This document shows positions 9,813 through 21,458 of a DNA stretch of 64,000 nucleotides, piece by piece. The translations under genes and the position numbers were made by a program. Origin of the DNA: Bradyrhizobium sp. CSS354. Its GTDB lineage: Bacteria > Pseudomonadota > Alphaproteobacteria > Rhizobiales > Xanthobacteraceae. Each line of letters starts with the position of its first letter. Within the stretch, counting starts at the first letter, position 1. The notes under the pieces were generated by a model, which worked only from the letters and a program-made list of their open reading frames with translations, was not told where the DNA came from and searched no databases. The stretch lies in assembly GCF_029051725.1 (NCBI RefSeq), contig NZ_JAACFU010000004.1, forward strand, positions 124,001 through 188,000, in the 5' to 3' direction.

Positions 9813-11396
9813 ATGAGCGCCAATGAATTTTCGCTGCAATCGCTGATCAGGACCGAAGCCGCCGATCCGGCCTTTGTGTTCGACGGCACGCCGGTCTCGC
9901 GCGCGGAATTCTCGGAAAAGATCGAGCAGGCCGCCGCCTGGCTTGCCGCGCGCGGTATCGGCAAGGGCGACGTCGTCGCGGTCTGGCTGGTCAACCGGAT
10001 CGAATGGATCGCGCTGCTGTTCGCCGCCGCCCGGCTCGGGGCAATCGTCGCCGCCGTCAATACACGCTACCGCAGCGCGGAGGTCGCTCATCTCCTGAAG
10101 CTGTCCGACGCCAGGCTGATGGTGATCGAAGCCGCGTTCCGCTCGATCGACTTTGCCGCTATTCTCGCTGACGTCGCCAAGGACGAGGTGCCTGCGCTGC
10201 GAGAACTCGCGGTAGTTGGCGGGGATGCGATCCCCGCACATTGGCCGTGCGTGCGCTTCGATGCCTTCGACAAGCCCTATCCGCCGGCTCCCCCAGCGGA
10301 TGAGGACGTCGATCTGCCTTTGCTGCTCTACACGACATCGGGCACCACCAAGGGACCGAAGCTTGTCGCGCATTCGCAGCGCACGCTGGCCACGCACGCC
10401 GCCTCCGTTGCCAAGGCGCTAAAACTCTCGCCGCAGCGCCATGCGCTGCTGGCCATGCTGCCGTTCTGCGGCACCTTCGGCATGACGAGCCTGCTCGGCT
10501 TCATCGCAGCGGGCGCGACCGTCCATGCGCTCGACGCCTTCGAGGGCGCGCCGGCGCTGAAGATTCTCCGCGAGTACGGGATCACCCACGCCTTTGGCTC
10601 GGACGAGATGTTCCGCCGCATCCTCACCCTCGCCGACGCGCTGCATCCGTTTCCGCAGCTCGAAATCTGCGGCTTTGCCGCGTTCCAGCCCGGCTGGCGC
10701 GAACTCGCCGCGGAGGCCGAGGCGCGCGGCATGCCCCTGTTCGGCCTCTACGGTTCGAGCGAGGTGCAGGCGCTGTTCTCGATCGCACGCGCGAGTGACG
10801 CCTTCACCGATCGCATCGAGGGCGGCGGCTGGCCGATGTCGCCGGAGGCCAAGGTCCGTGTGCGCGACACCGAGACCGGCGAACTCGCCGCTCCAGGTGT
10901 CTCCGGCGAGATCGAGATCCGTGCGCCGTCACGCTTCCTCGGCTACTACAACAATCCCGACGCGACGCGCGACGCCATCACCGCGGACGGCTTCTTCCGC
11001 ACCGGGGATATCGGCCGGCTGCGCGGCGACGGCTCCTTCGTCTACGAAACCCGCGCGGGCGATGCCATGCGGCTCGGCGGCTTCCTGGTTGCGCCCGGCG
11101 AGATCGAGGACGAGCTCAAATCGTGCGCTGGCGTGGCCGACGCCCAGGTCGTCGCGGTCGATCTGAAGGGAAACGCCCGCTGCGTTGCCTTCGTGATCCC
11201 CATCCAGGACCCCCACCACGAGCCGCCGCGGCAGGACGCGTTGATCACGCGCTTGCGCGAGCGGCTCGCCGGCTACAAGGTCCCGGCGCGGATCTATGTC
11301 GTGGAGGCCTTCCCCGTCACCGACAGCGCGAATGGCGTCAAGATCCAGCGCGCCCGGCTTCGGGCCATGGCGATGGAGCGGATCGCTGCTGAATAA
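9813..11396 (+). CDS. AMP-dependent acyl-CoA synthetase/ligase
   Basis: ANL-superfamily enzyme activating a carboxylic acid to its acyl-CoA through an acyl-adenylate. The 527-aa protein has the P-loop-like motif LYTTSGTTKGPK (near residues 170-181), the adenylate motif FGLYGSSE, the hinge block GFFRTGDIGRL, and a C-terminal lysine region ending DSANGVKIQRARLR. No signal peptide. The nearby acyl-CoA dehydrogenase, MaoC hydratase and CitE-like lyase suggest a CoA-thioester degradation pathway, but the acid substrate cannot be read from sequence. Confidence 0.88.
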   Translation: MSANEFSLQSLIRTEAADPAFVFDGTPVSRAEFSEKIEQAAAWLAARGIGKGDVVAVWLVNRIEWIALLFAAARLGAIVAAVNTRYRSAEVAHLLKLSDARLMVIEAAFRSIDFAAILADVAKDEVPALRELAVVGGDAIPAHWPCVRFDAFDKPYPPAPPADEDVDLPLLLYTTSGTTKGPKLVAHSQRTLATHAASVAKALKLSPQRHALLAMLPFCGTFGMTSLLGFIAAGATVHALDAFEGAPALKILREYGITHAFGSDEMFRRILTLADALHPFPQLEICGFAAFQPGWRELAAEAEARGMPLFGLYGSSEVQALFSIARASDAFTDRIEGGGWPMSPEAKVRVRDTETGELAAPGVSGEIEIRAPSRFLGYYNNPDATRDAITADGFFRTGDIGRLRGDGSFVYETRAGDAMRLGGFLVAPGEIEDELKSCAGVADAQVVAVDLKGNARCVAFVIPIQDPHHEPPRQDALITRLRERLAGYKVPARIYVVEAFPVTDSANGVKIQRARLRAMAMERIAAE

Positions 11397-11451
11397 GCAC
11401 GGCCACTGGGCCAGCGCGCGAACTCGTCTAGGCCAAAAGGTCGCGCGTTAG

Positions 11452-12618
11452 CTAGTATGACTTGGCCAGTCCAAGCACCTTTTCCGCAATGAAGCTGAGC
11501 GCAAGCTGCGGGCTGACCGGCGCGATGCGCGGGATCAGAACTTCGCGCAAGTAACGCTCGACATGGAATTCCTTGGCATAGCCGAAGCCGCCATGGGTCA
11601 TCACCGCCTGCTCGCAGGCATGATAGCCGGCCTCACCCGCAATGTATTTCGCCGCATTGGCGGCGCCGCCACAAGGCATGCCCTTGTCGTATTGCCAAGC
11701 CGCCGACATCACCATCAACCAGGCCGCCTCGAGCTCGACCCAGTTTACGGCCAGCGGATGCTGAATGCCCTGGTTCTTACCGATGGGCCGGTTGAACACC
11801 ACGCGGGTCTTGGCGTATTCGGTCGCGCGCGACAGTGCGAGCTTGCCGAGGCCGACTGCTTCCGCTGCGATCAGGATGCGCTCCGGGTTCATGCCTTCGA
11901 GGATGTACTGGAAGCCTTTGCCTTCTTCGCCGATCCGGTCTTCCATGGGGATCTCGAAATCCTCGAAGAACAGCTCGTTGGAATCGACGACCTTGCGGCC
12001 CATCTTCTCGATCTCGTGGACCTTGATCCTGTTGCGATCGAAGTCCGTATAGAACAGGCTCAGCCCATGCTTCGGCGAGCGCACGTCCTCCAACGGTGTG
12101 GTGCGCGCCAGCAGCAGGATCTTGTGCGCGACCTGTGCGGTCGAGATCCACACCTTCTGGCCGTTGACGATGTAGCGGTCGTTCTTGGCCACCGCGCGGG
12201 TCTTGAGCTGGGTGGTGTTGAGGCCGGTGTTGGGCTCGGTCACGGCAAAGCACGCCTTCTCGCGGCCCTCGACCATCGGCGGCAGCATGCGCTTGCGCTG
12301 TTCCTCGGTGCCGAACACGACCACGGGATTGAGACCGAACACGTTGATGTGCACCGCTGATGCGCCGGACATGCCGGCGCCGGATTCGGCGATGGCGCGC
12401 ATCATGATCGCGGCTTCGGTGATGCCGAGCCCGGAGCCGCCGTAGGCCTCCGGCACGCAGATGCCGAGCCAGCCGGCGTCGGCCAGCGCCTTGTGGAAGT
12501 CGTGCGGAAAACCGCCGTCATGGTCCTTCTTCAGCCAATAGGCATCGGGAAAGCCTTCGCAGATCTTCGCGATAGCGTCGCGAATGGCCTCCTGCTGATC
12601 GGTGAGCGCGAAATCCAT
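11452..12618 (-). CDS. Acyl-CoA dehydrogenase
   Basis: FAD enzyme of the acyl-CoA dehydrogenase family (alpha,beta-oxidation of an acyl-CoA, electrons to ETF). The 388-aa protein begins MDFALTDQQEAIRDAI. It has the family signature CFAVTEPNTGLNTTQL, the FAD/substrate block WISTAQ and the C-terminal motif HGGFGYAKEFHVERYLREV. The ATG at 12618 with GGAG upstream fits the family; the frame is open to 12789, but the extra N-terminus has no family counterpart. It is convergent with the synthetase and divergent from the MaoC gene. Confidence 0.92.
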   Translation of the reverse strand: MDFALTDQQEAIRDAIAKICEGFPDAYWLKKDHDGGFPHDFHKALADAGWLGICVPEAYGGSGLGITEAAIMMRAIAESGAGMSGASAVHINVFGLNPVVVFGTEEQRKRMLPPMVEGREKACFAVTEPNTGLNTTQLKTRAVAKNDRYIVNGQKVWISTAQVAHKILLLARTTPLEDVRSPKHGLSLFYTDFDRNRIKVHEIEKMGRKVVDSNELFFEDFEIPMEDRIGEEGKGFQYILEGMNPERILIAAEAVGLGKLALSRATEYAKTRVVFNRPIGKNQGIQHPLAVNWVELEAAWLMVMSAAWQYDKGMPCGGAANAAKYIAGEAGYHACEQAVMTHGGFGYAKEFHVERYLREVLIPRIAPVSPQLALSFIAEKVLGLAKSY

Positions 12619-12697
12619 GATGGTCTCCTTGTTGGGAGCCGCGCCCGCGCAATCTCCCGCCTCTTCGCGTTTCCCATGCGAGGGCCGTGGCCGATGA

Positions 12698-12751
12698 CTG
12701 TACCCGGACGTGCCCTCGCTTGCGTTCTTTAGCTCGAAAAACCGGGTACAG
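12698..12751. promoter_or_regulatory. 10-bp inverted-repeat pair in a divergent promoter region
   Basis: CTGTACCCGG (12698-12707) and CCGGGTACAG (12742-12751) are perfect reverse complements separated by 34 nt, in the spacer between the divergent acyl-CoA dehydrogenase and MaoC genes. A perfect palindrome CCATGCATGG follows at 12782-12791. A two-site operator for an unlinked regulator is a reasonable inference; no regulator gene is adjacent. Confidence 0.5.
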
Positions 12752-12847
12752 ATACGTGAATTTGCCTGCCAACTGTGTGTACCATGCATGGGATCATGCG
12801 GCGCGACGGTGTGAGCGCGCCGTTATTTCGCAGGGAGGAAGACCGCG

Positions 12848-13300
12848 ATGGCCGGACTTTATTTCGAGGAGTTTTCGGTAGGCCAGGAGTTCAGGCATCC
12901 CCTGACGCGGACCGTCACGGAGATGGACAACACCATGTTCAGCCTGCTGACGCTCAATCCGCAGCCGCTGCACATCGACGCACATTTTGCGGCCCAGACC
13001 GAGTTCGGCCAGCGCATTTTCAACAGCCTTTACACCCTCGGCATCATGATCGGCATGACGGTCTATGATACGACCATGGGAACCACCGTTGCCAATCTCG
13101 GCATGACCGACGTCACTTTTCCGAAGCCGGTCTTCCATGGCGACACGCTGCGGGCGACGACGAAGGTGCTTTCGTTACGGGAATCCAAATCGCGCCCCAA
13201 GGCGGGCATCGTCGAGTTCGAGCACCACGCTCTCAACCAGAACGACGAGATCGTCGGAAAATGCCGCCGCATGGCGATGATGCACAAGAGGCCGGTCTGA
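12848..13300 (+). CDS. MaoC-family hot-dog dehydratase
   Basis: Hot-dog-fold hydratase acting on an enoyl- or 3-hydroxyacyl-CoA. The 150-aa protein shows the MaoC core: LTLNPQPLHIDAHFAAQTEFGQ (hydratase-2-like, Asp/His pair at PLHID), the helix FNSLYTLGIMIGMTV, then TFPKPVFHGDTLRATTKV. AGGGAGG lies 10 nt upstream of the ATG. Its stop overlaps the next start by one nucleotide (TGATG), so hydratase and lyase are coupled. The pairing resembles the hydratase/CitE-lyase steps of the mesaconyl-CoA or itaconyl-CoA routes. Confidence 0.88.
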   Translation: MAGLYFEEFSVGQEFRHPLTRTVTEMDNTMFSLLTLNPQPLHIDAHFAAQTEFGQRIFNSLYTLGIMIGMTVYDTTMGTTVANLGMTDVTFPKPVFHGDTLRATTKVLSLRESKSRPKAGIVEFEHHALNQNDEIVGKCRRMAMMHKRPV

Positions 13301-14151
13301 TGCGTTCGATGCTGTTCGTGCCGGGCGACTCCCCGCGCAAATTCGAGAAGGCGAGCGAAGGCAAGGCCGACGCGCTGATCATCGATCTCGAAGATTCCGT
13401 CGTCACCGACAAGAAGCCGGAGGCGCGCGGGTTGACGCTGGCGATGCTGAAGGGCCGCAACAAGCCCCATCAGCTCTATGTCCGCGTCAACGCGCTCGAC
13501 ACCGGCATGACGCTCGCCGACCTTGCCGCGGTGATTCCAGGCAAGCCCGACGGCATCGTGCTGCCGAAATCGCAGGGCGGCGACGACGTGCGGCAGGTCG
13601 CGACCTGGCTGGAAGCTTTGGAAGCTGCGGCTGGTATCGCGATCGGCTCAACACGCATCGTCTGCGTCGCGACCGAAACCGCAGGATCGATCTTCGGGCT
13701 CGGCAGCTATAAGGGCTGCTCCCCTCGCCTCGCCGGCCTGATGTGGGGCGCGGAGGATCTCTCGGCCTCGCTCGGCGCTACTGAAAAGGCGTCAGGCGGC
13801 GTGTTCCACAGTCCTTATCGCCTGGCGCGCGATCTCTGCCTGATGGCAGCCGCCGCGGCCGAGGTCGCGCCGATCGACACCGTCTATACCGATATCGACA
13901 ATCTGGCGGGGCTCGAACAGGAAACGCGCGCGGCGCGGCGCGACGGCTTTTCGGCGAAAGCGCTGATCCATCCCAAGCACGTCGACGTGGTCAACGCGGC
14001 GTTCGAACCGACCGAGGCCGAGCGCAATTGGGCCGAGAAGGTGATCGCGGCGTTCGCGAGCAATCCGAACTCCGGCACCCTGCGCCTCGACGGCCAGATG
14101 ATCGACAAGCCGCATCTTCGCGCCGCGATGAAGATCCTCGGCCAAAGCTAG
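13300..14151 (+). CDS. HpcH/HpaI-family (CitE-like) CoA lyase
   Basis: Mg2+-dependent lyase of the citrate-lyase-beta / malyl-CoA family, cleaving a 3-hydroxy-3-carboxyacyl-CoA such as (citra)malyl-CoA. The 283-aa protein starts MRSMLFVPGDSPRKFEKA, the standard CitE start. It has DLEDSV, the RVNALDTG block, KSQGGDDVRQV, the metal ligand region ATETAGSIFGL and WGAEDLSASLG. It ends with an IHPKHV motif. Translation is coupled to the MaoC gene. No citrate lyase alpha or gamma subunit is nearby, so it is a stand-alone CoA lyase. Confidence 0.9.
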   Translation: MRSMLFVPGDSPRKFEKASEGKADALIIDLEDSVVTDKKPEARGLTLAMLKGRNKPHQLYVRVNALDTGMTLADLAAVIPGKPDGIVLPKSQGGDDVRQVATWLEALEAAAGIAIGSTRIVCVATETAGSIFGLGSYKGCSPRLAGLMWGAEDLSASLGATEKASGGVFHSPYRLARDLCLMAAAAAEVAPIDTVYTDIDNLAGLEQETRAARRDGFSAKALIHPKHVDVVNAAFEPTEAERNWAEKVIAAFASNPNSGTLRLDGQMIDKPHLRAAMKILGQS

Positions 14152-14196
14152 ATCAGGACGCCGCGCTGCGACATGGGATCGAAGCCGCTCTCAGCG

Positions 14197-14287
14197 TCGT
14201 CGTGGCCGGGCTTGTCCCGGCCATCCACGGGCTTCCACGCAACCGGCACCCAAAAACGTGGATGCCCGGGACAAGCCCGGGCATGAC
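14197..14287. repeat. Long imperfect inverted repeat
   Basis: Arms of about 31 nt at 14197-14228 and 14257-14287 with the shared core GGGCTTGTCCCGG / CCCGGGACAAGCCC and the outer ATCCACG / CGTGGAT. It lies between the convergent CitE-like lyase and FAH-family genes, where it could end transcription from either side. The style matches the other intergenic palindromes in this window. Confidence 0.7.
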
Positions 14288-14342
14288 GAAGCGAAAACGT
14301 CCCGCCCCTCACTTTTCCGCAAACGGGGAGAGGCGAAGACAA

Positions 14343-15140
14343 TCAGACGATCTTGATCGACATGTCCGGCAAGCCGTCGAGCTTGCACAAGAGCACGTCG
14401 CCCTTCACGACCGGGCCGACATTCTCCGGCGTGCCGGAATAGATGATGTCGCCGGCCTTCAGCTCGAACGCTTCCGACAGTTTTGCGATCTGCTCGGCCA
14501 CGTTCCAGATCATCTTGCTGAGATCCGAGCTCTGCTTGACGGTGCCATTGATCGCCAGCGAAATGGCGCCCTTGTCGAAATGACCGGTCTTGCTGGCCGG
14601 GTGGATCGGGCCGATCACCGCGGCGTGGTCGAAGCTCTTGCCGATCTCCCAGGGCTTCTTCTCCGCGGCCATCCCGTTCTGGAGATCGCGCCGGGTCATG
14701 TCGAGGCCGAGCGCGTAGCCATAGACATGGTCGAGCGCCTTCTCGGCCGGGATGTTGCTGCCGGCGGACTTCAGCGCGGCGACCAGTTCGACCTCGTGGT
14801 GATAGTTCTTGGTCAGCGACGGGTAGGGATGATCGGCGACCTCGCCTACAGCGACGTTCTGGATTGCGTCGGTCGGCTTCTGAAAAAAGAACGGCGGCTC
14901 GCGGTTCGGGTCCGAGCCCCGCTCGATCGCGTGCGCCGCATAGTTACGCCCGATGCAGTAGATGCGGCGGACCTGGAACACCTGGGTTTCGCCGATGATC
15001 GGAATGGTGACCATCGGCACCGGAAAGAGCGGTTTCGGGCCGGCCTGCGCCGCAGCCGGCGCAACTTCCGCGATTGAGGCAGCACTCGCGGCCGCGGCAA
15101 TTGCGAGCAGCTCCCGTCGCGTTGCTGAGATCTCTTTCAT
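14343..15140 (-). CDS. FAH-family hydrolase with N-terminal Tat-like signal
   Basis: Fumarylacetoacetate-hydrolase fold protein (265 aa) related to acylpyruvases and oxaloacetate decarboxylases. The core has RIYCIGRNYAAHAIE, the metal-binding YHHEVELVA (Glu-X-Glu type), FDHAAVIGPI and IIYSGTPENVGPV. The odd part is the N-terminus: TRRELLAIAAAASAAS, a twin-arginine start with a hydrophobic stretch ending AAAQA, before the enzyme begins at about residue 32. Usual relatives are cytoplasmic. GGGAG lies upstream of the ATG. It is divergent from the LysR gene, its likely regulator. Confidence 0.88.
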   Translation of the reverse strand: MKEISATRRELLAIAAAASAASIAEVAPAAAQAGPKPLFPVPMVTIPIIGETQVFQVRRIYCIGRNYAAHAIERGSDPNREPPFFFQKPTDAIQNVAVGEVADHPYPSLTKNYHHEVELVAALKSAGSNIPAEKALDHVYGYALGLDMTRRDLQNGMAAEKKPWEIGKSFDHAAVIGPIHPASKTGHFDKGAISLAINGTVKQSSDLSKMIWNVAEQIAKLSEAFELKAGDIIYSGTPENVGPVVKGDVLLCKLDGLPDMSIKIV

Positions 15141-15191
15141 GTTTGCGCTCCCTTTTTATGTTCGTTGGGCGCATCATGCGCGCCGAGCCGC

Positions 15192-15209
15192 CTGATAATC
15201 AATATTCAG
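15192..15209. promoter_or_regulatory. Candidate LysR operator (dyad)
   Basis: CTGATAATCAATATTCAG is an 18-bp dyad with TGA/TCA ends and a T-N11-A-like core, followed by CCAGC-AAT-GCTGG at 15214-15226. Both lie between the divergent FAH-family and LysR genes, where a LysR protein normally binds. Assignment is positional. Confidence 0.45.
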
Positions 15210-15338
15210 TATGCCAGCAATGCTGGACCGGCACGTCGTCCAATTGAGAACACGCCGTTTGCGACCGAGCCTTCCCACCCCGGCTCCCTTTCGCCCTAGC
15301 ATGGAACTTGCATAAATTCTGGGCGACATGGACGCCGC

Positions 15339-16238
15339 ATGAACCTCATCAGCCTCGATATCCGCATGCTCCGGTCGCTGATCTCCGTGGTCGAGACCGG
15401 CAGCATCACCGAGACCGCGCGGCGGCTGGGCCGCACCCAGCCGGCCATCACGCTGCAATTGCAGCGGCTGGAGGAGTTGACCGGGAAGCAATTGTTCGAG
15501 CATGCCGGCCGCCGGCTGACGCTGAGTGAGGACGGCACCACGGTTCTCACCTACGCCAAATCCATCCTGCGGTTGCATGACGAATTGATTTCGCAACTGG
15601 CGTCACAGGAGATCGAGGGTCAGGTCGTGCTCGGCACGCCCGACCTCTATGCCGCCTTCATGCTGCCGCAGATCCTCAGCGTGTTCCGAAAATCCTTCCC
15701 CCGCGTCCAGGTCGAGCTCAATTGCGCACTCTCGACGCCGCTGGTGGGCCTGGTCAAGCGCGGCGATGTCGACATCGCGCTCGTCACCCGCATGAACGAT
15801 TTTACGGGCGGCCAGGTAGTACGGCGCGAGCAACTGGTCTGGATGACCGGCGAGCAGTCCGCCGCGCACCAGGAACGGCCCATTCCGCTGGCGTTGCTGC
15901 CGCCCGGCAACATCTATCGCGACTACGCGATCGACACGCTGGAACGCGCAAATTTGCGCTGGCGCATCGCCTGCGTCAGCGAAAGCGTCGGCGGCCTTCA
16001 GGCGGCGGCCTTCGCCGGCATGGCCGTGACCGTCCTCGGCCGCAGCGCGCTGGTGCCGGCGATGCGCGAGATCGGCCCGAACGAGGGCCTGCCGCCATTG
16101 CCGAAGATCGAGCTGCTGCTCTACAAGTCGAGCGGCGCGACCTCGAAGGCGGCGACCGCCTTGCACGACTACCTCGCGCACTATCTCCGCCTCGACGAGG
16201 AGCTCAGCGGCCGCGGCGACCCGATCGAGCTGTCCTGA
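15339..16238 (+). CDS. LysR-family transcriptional regulator
   Basis: A 299-aa LTTR. The N-terminal winged helix (about residues 5-63) has ISVVETGSITETARRLGRTQPAITLQLQRL, a clear LysR HTH; a periplasmic-binding-protein-like effector domain fills the rest. It is divergent from the FAH-family gene, the usual arrangement for a local LysR target, with dyads in the shared spacer. It ends 3 nt before the convergent amidase. The ligand is unknown. Confidence 0.92.
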   Translation: MNLISLDIRMLRSLISVVETGSITETARRLGRTQPAITLQLQRLEELTGKQLFEHAGRRLTLSEDGTTVLTYAKSILRLHDELISQLASQEIEGQVVLGTPDLYAAFMLPQILSVFRKSFPRVQVELNCALSTPLVGLVKRGDVDIALVTRMNDFTGGQVVRREQLVWMTGEQSAAHQERPIPLALLPPGNIYRDYAIDTLERANLRWRIACVSESVGGLQAAAFAGMAVTVLGRSALVPAMREIGPNEGLPPLPKIELLLYKSSGATSKAATALHDYLAHYLRLDEELSGRGDPIELS

Positions 16239-16241
16239 GCT

Positions 16242-17729
16242 TCATACCTTCGCGCGCGCGGCACTTTCGCGGAGCGCCAGTGACGGCCAGAAGTTTGCCC
16301 AGGGCTGCGCCGCTTCGAACGCGGCGGCGATGCGGAAGATCGTCGGCTCGTCGAGCCAGCGCGCAACGATCTGAAGGCCGATCGGCATTCCATCGCGATC
16401 GAAGCCGCAGGGCAGCGTCGCCGCCGGAAGGCCGGCGAGGTTGATCGGCCAGGTGAAGGGCGACCAGCCGAGATGCGGATCGACCTTGCCGCCGTCGATC
16501 GTGTCGACGCCGAGGCGGCCGGCCTCGAACGCGGTCACCGCGACGGTCGGCGTCACCAGCGCATCGACGCGCTCGAAAAGCTTCAGGAAACCGCTGCGAG
16601 CCTGGCCGCGGCGATACCCCGCTTCGATATAGTCCGTCCCGCTGTAGCGCCGGCCGGCACTGACTAGGTCAAGATAATCTGCTTCGGAGCTGGCGAGATC
16701 GGCCGTGCTCTTGCTCGCGACCGCGGCCGCCTGTTCGGTAAAGGCGATCGGCTTCAGCGTGTGCTCGAGGATGCCGGGATCAAGGCCAGGACCATCCATG
16801 GTGACCTGCGCGCCGCAGGCATCGAGAATGGCCAGCGCCTTGCCGAACGCCGCGCGCACATCGGGGCTGACGGCGGCGTAGCCGAGATCGACGCTGGCGC
16901 CGATACGAATGCCGTTCAACGGCTCGGCCTTCGCATCGAATCGCCGCGCCGCTACCGGCAGGCTCGCGGGATCGCGCAGATCGTAGCCGGCGATGACCTG
17001 CAGCGTCAGCGCGGCATCCGCGACCGTGCGCGTGATCGGCCCGGTATGTGCGAGCGAGCCCCAGGATGGTGGCGAGAAGCCGGGCGAACGCGGCACCAGG
17101 CCAAAGGTCGGCTTCAGACCGAACACCCCGCAAAAGGACGAGGGCACGCGGATCGAGCCGACGCCATCGGTTCCGATCGCGATCGGACCGCAGCCGGCGG
17201 CAACGCCCGCCGCCGCGCCGCCGCTCGATCCGCCGCTGGTGCGACCAGGGTTCCAGGGATTGCGCGTGGTACCGGTGACCGGGCTGTCCGCCGTCAACTT
17301 ATAGCCGGACTCGCAGGTCGTGGTCTTGCAGGTGATGATGGCACCCGCCCCCTTCAGCGCTGAGACAACCGCCGCATCGACATCGGGCACGAAGGCCTTG
17401 TTCATCGGCGAGCCGCCATAGGCCGGCACGCCCGCGACAAAGACCAAATCCTTGATCGTGACGGGTATACCGGCGAGCGGCCCCTTGGCCTCGCCGGCAC
17501 GCATCTCCCTGGTGAGACGATCGGCCTCCGCCCTCGCCTGCTCGTACATCGGCGTCACCACCGCGTTGCAGGCCTCGTTCGTCACCTCCAGCGCGGCAAT
17601 GGTGTCGTCGACGACATCGCGCGGAGTGAACGCCTTGCGCCGGTAGCCGGCCAGGATCTCGGTTGCGGAAAGCGAGCCAAGGCCAGTCGGCGCCGGCGGG
17701 AAGGCCGTTCGGCCGGAACCATCAGTCAT
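16242..17729 (-). CDS. Amidase-signature hydrolase
   Basis: Amidase-signature-family enzyme (495 aa) hydrolysing a C-N amide bond with a Ser-cisSer-Lys triad. Visible: PVTIKDLVF (catalytic Lys), GRTSGGSSGGAAAGVAAG (the cis-Ser loop), and GTDGVGSIRVPSSFCG (nucleophile region). No signal peptide. I start at the ATG at 17729 with AGGG 6 nt upstream; two in-frame codons further up are possible. It is the last gene of a minus-strand run with a molybdenum hydroxylase and an ABC importer, suggesting hydrolysis of an amide product of that pathway. Confidence 0.92.
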   Translation of the reverse strand: MTDGSGRTAFPPAPTGLGSLSATEILAGYRRKAFTPRDVVDDTIAALEVTNEACNAVVTPMYEQARAEADRLTREMRAGEAKGPLAGIPVTIKDLVFVAGVPAYGGSPMNKAFVPDVDAAVVSALKGAGAIITCKTTTCESGYKLTADSPVTGTTRNPWNPGRTSGGSSGGAAAGVAAGCGPIAIGTDGVGSIRVPSSFCGVFGLKPTFGLVPRSPGFSPPSWGSLAHTGPITRTVADAALTLQVIAGYDLRDPASLPVAARRFDAKAEPLNGIRIGASVDLGYAAVSPDVRAAFGKALAILDACGAQVTMDGPGLDPGILEHTLKPIAFTEQAAAVASKSTADLASSEADYLDLVSAGRRYSGTDYIEAGYRRGQARSGFLKLFERVDALVTPTVAVTAFEAGRLGVDTIDGGKVDPHLGWSPFTWPINLAGLPAATLPCGFDRDGMPIGLQIVARWLDEPTIFRIAAAFEAAQPWANFWPSLALRESAARAKV

Positions 17730-17746
17730 CATCAACCCTAAAAGTG

Positions 17747-18544
17747 CTAGCTGACCGCCGCGTCGACGGCGCGCTTGGCCATGACCGTGACGAGATGCGC
17801 GCGGTAGTCGGCTTCGGCATGGATGTCGGAGGTGAGACCGTCGGTATCGATCCTGATCGCCGCGATCGCGGACGGATCGAAACTTCGCGACAGCGCTTCC
17901 TCCATCGGGGGAACGCGGAATACGCCGGAGCCTGCTCCGGTCACGGCAACGCGAACGCCATCGGCGAATTTCGCGACGAACACGCCGACCAGCGCATAGC
18001 GCGACGCCGGTGCCTTGAACTTGGCGTAGCCCGCCTTGAGTGGCATCGGAAAGCGGAGCGCCGTGATGATCTCGCCAGGTTCAAGCGCGGTCTCGAACAA
18101 GCCGCGGAAGAACCCGTCGGCCGCGATCTCGCGCGTGCTGGTGACGACGGTCGCGCCCAGTCCGAGCACACCTGCCGGATAATCGGCCGCCGGATCGTTG
18201 TTCGCGACGGAGCCGCCGATCGTGCCGCGGATGCGCACGGCGGGATCGCCGATCATCGAGGCCAGCGCGGCAAGACCTGGAATCTTCGCCTTCACCAGCT
18301 TCGAGGCGGCCACCACCGCATGCGGCGTCATCGCACCGATGGTGATGGTGGCGCCATCGTCGGTGATGCCCTTCAGATGTCCGAGCCTCGACAGGTCGAC
18401 TAAGGCAGGCGGACTGGCGAGCCGCTGCTTCAGCGTCGGGATCAGCGTCATGCCGCCGGCGAGGAGCTTGCTGTCCTCGATCGAGGTCAGCAGTTTGGCA
18501 GCGTCGGGAATCCGGTCCGGCTGGTGATAGGCAAACGGCTTCAT
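17747..18544 (-). CDS. Molybdenum hydroxylase FAD-binding subunit (CoxM-type)
   Basis: Medium subunit of a xanthine-oxidase-family hydroxylase; it carries FAD and passes electrons from the Fe-S subunit. The 265-aa protein begins MKPFAYHQPDRIPDAAKLL. It has the FAD pyrophosphate motifs LLAGGMTLIP and TIGGSVANNDPAADYPA, both diagnostic for the family. The ATG at 18544 has GGGAGG 6 nt upstream. It follows the large subunit by 11 nt and precedes the amidase. Confidence 0.93.
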   Translation of the reverse strand: MKPFAYHQPDRIPDAAKLLTSIEDSKLLAGGMTLIPTLKQRLASPPALVDLSRLGHLKGITDDGATITIGAMTPHAVVAASKLVKAKIPGLAALASMIGDPAVRIRGTIGGSVANNDPAADYPAGVLGLGATVVTSTREIAADGFFRGLFETALEPGEIITALRFPMPLKAGYAKFKAPASRYALVGVFVAKFADGVRVAVTGAGSGVFRVPPMEEALSRSFDPSAIAAIRIDTDGLTSDIHAEADYRAHLVTVMAKRAVDAAVS

Positions 18545-18555
18545 TGTCATCCTCC

Positions 18556-20943
<2,388 letters not shown>

Positions 20944-20945
20944 GG

Positions 20946-21437
<492 letters not shown>

Positions 21438-21458
21438 ACTCCTGTGCGCGACGGGTCT

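Noticed and set aside
13300..14151. Citrate lyase beta subunit (citE of citrate lyase)
   Set aside because: The CitE fold is clear, but no alpha (citF) or gamma (citD) gene is nearby. Coupling to a MaoC hydratase favours a stand-alone CoA lyase.
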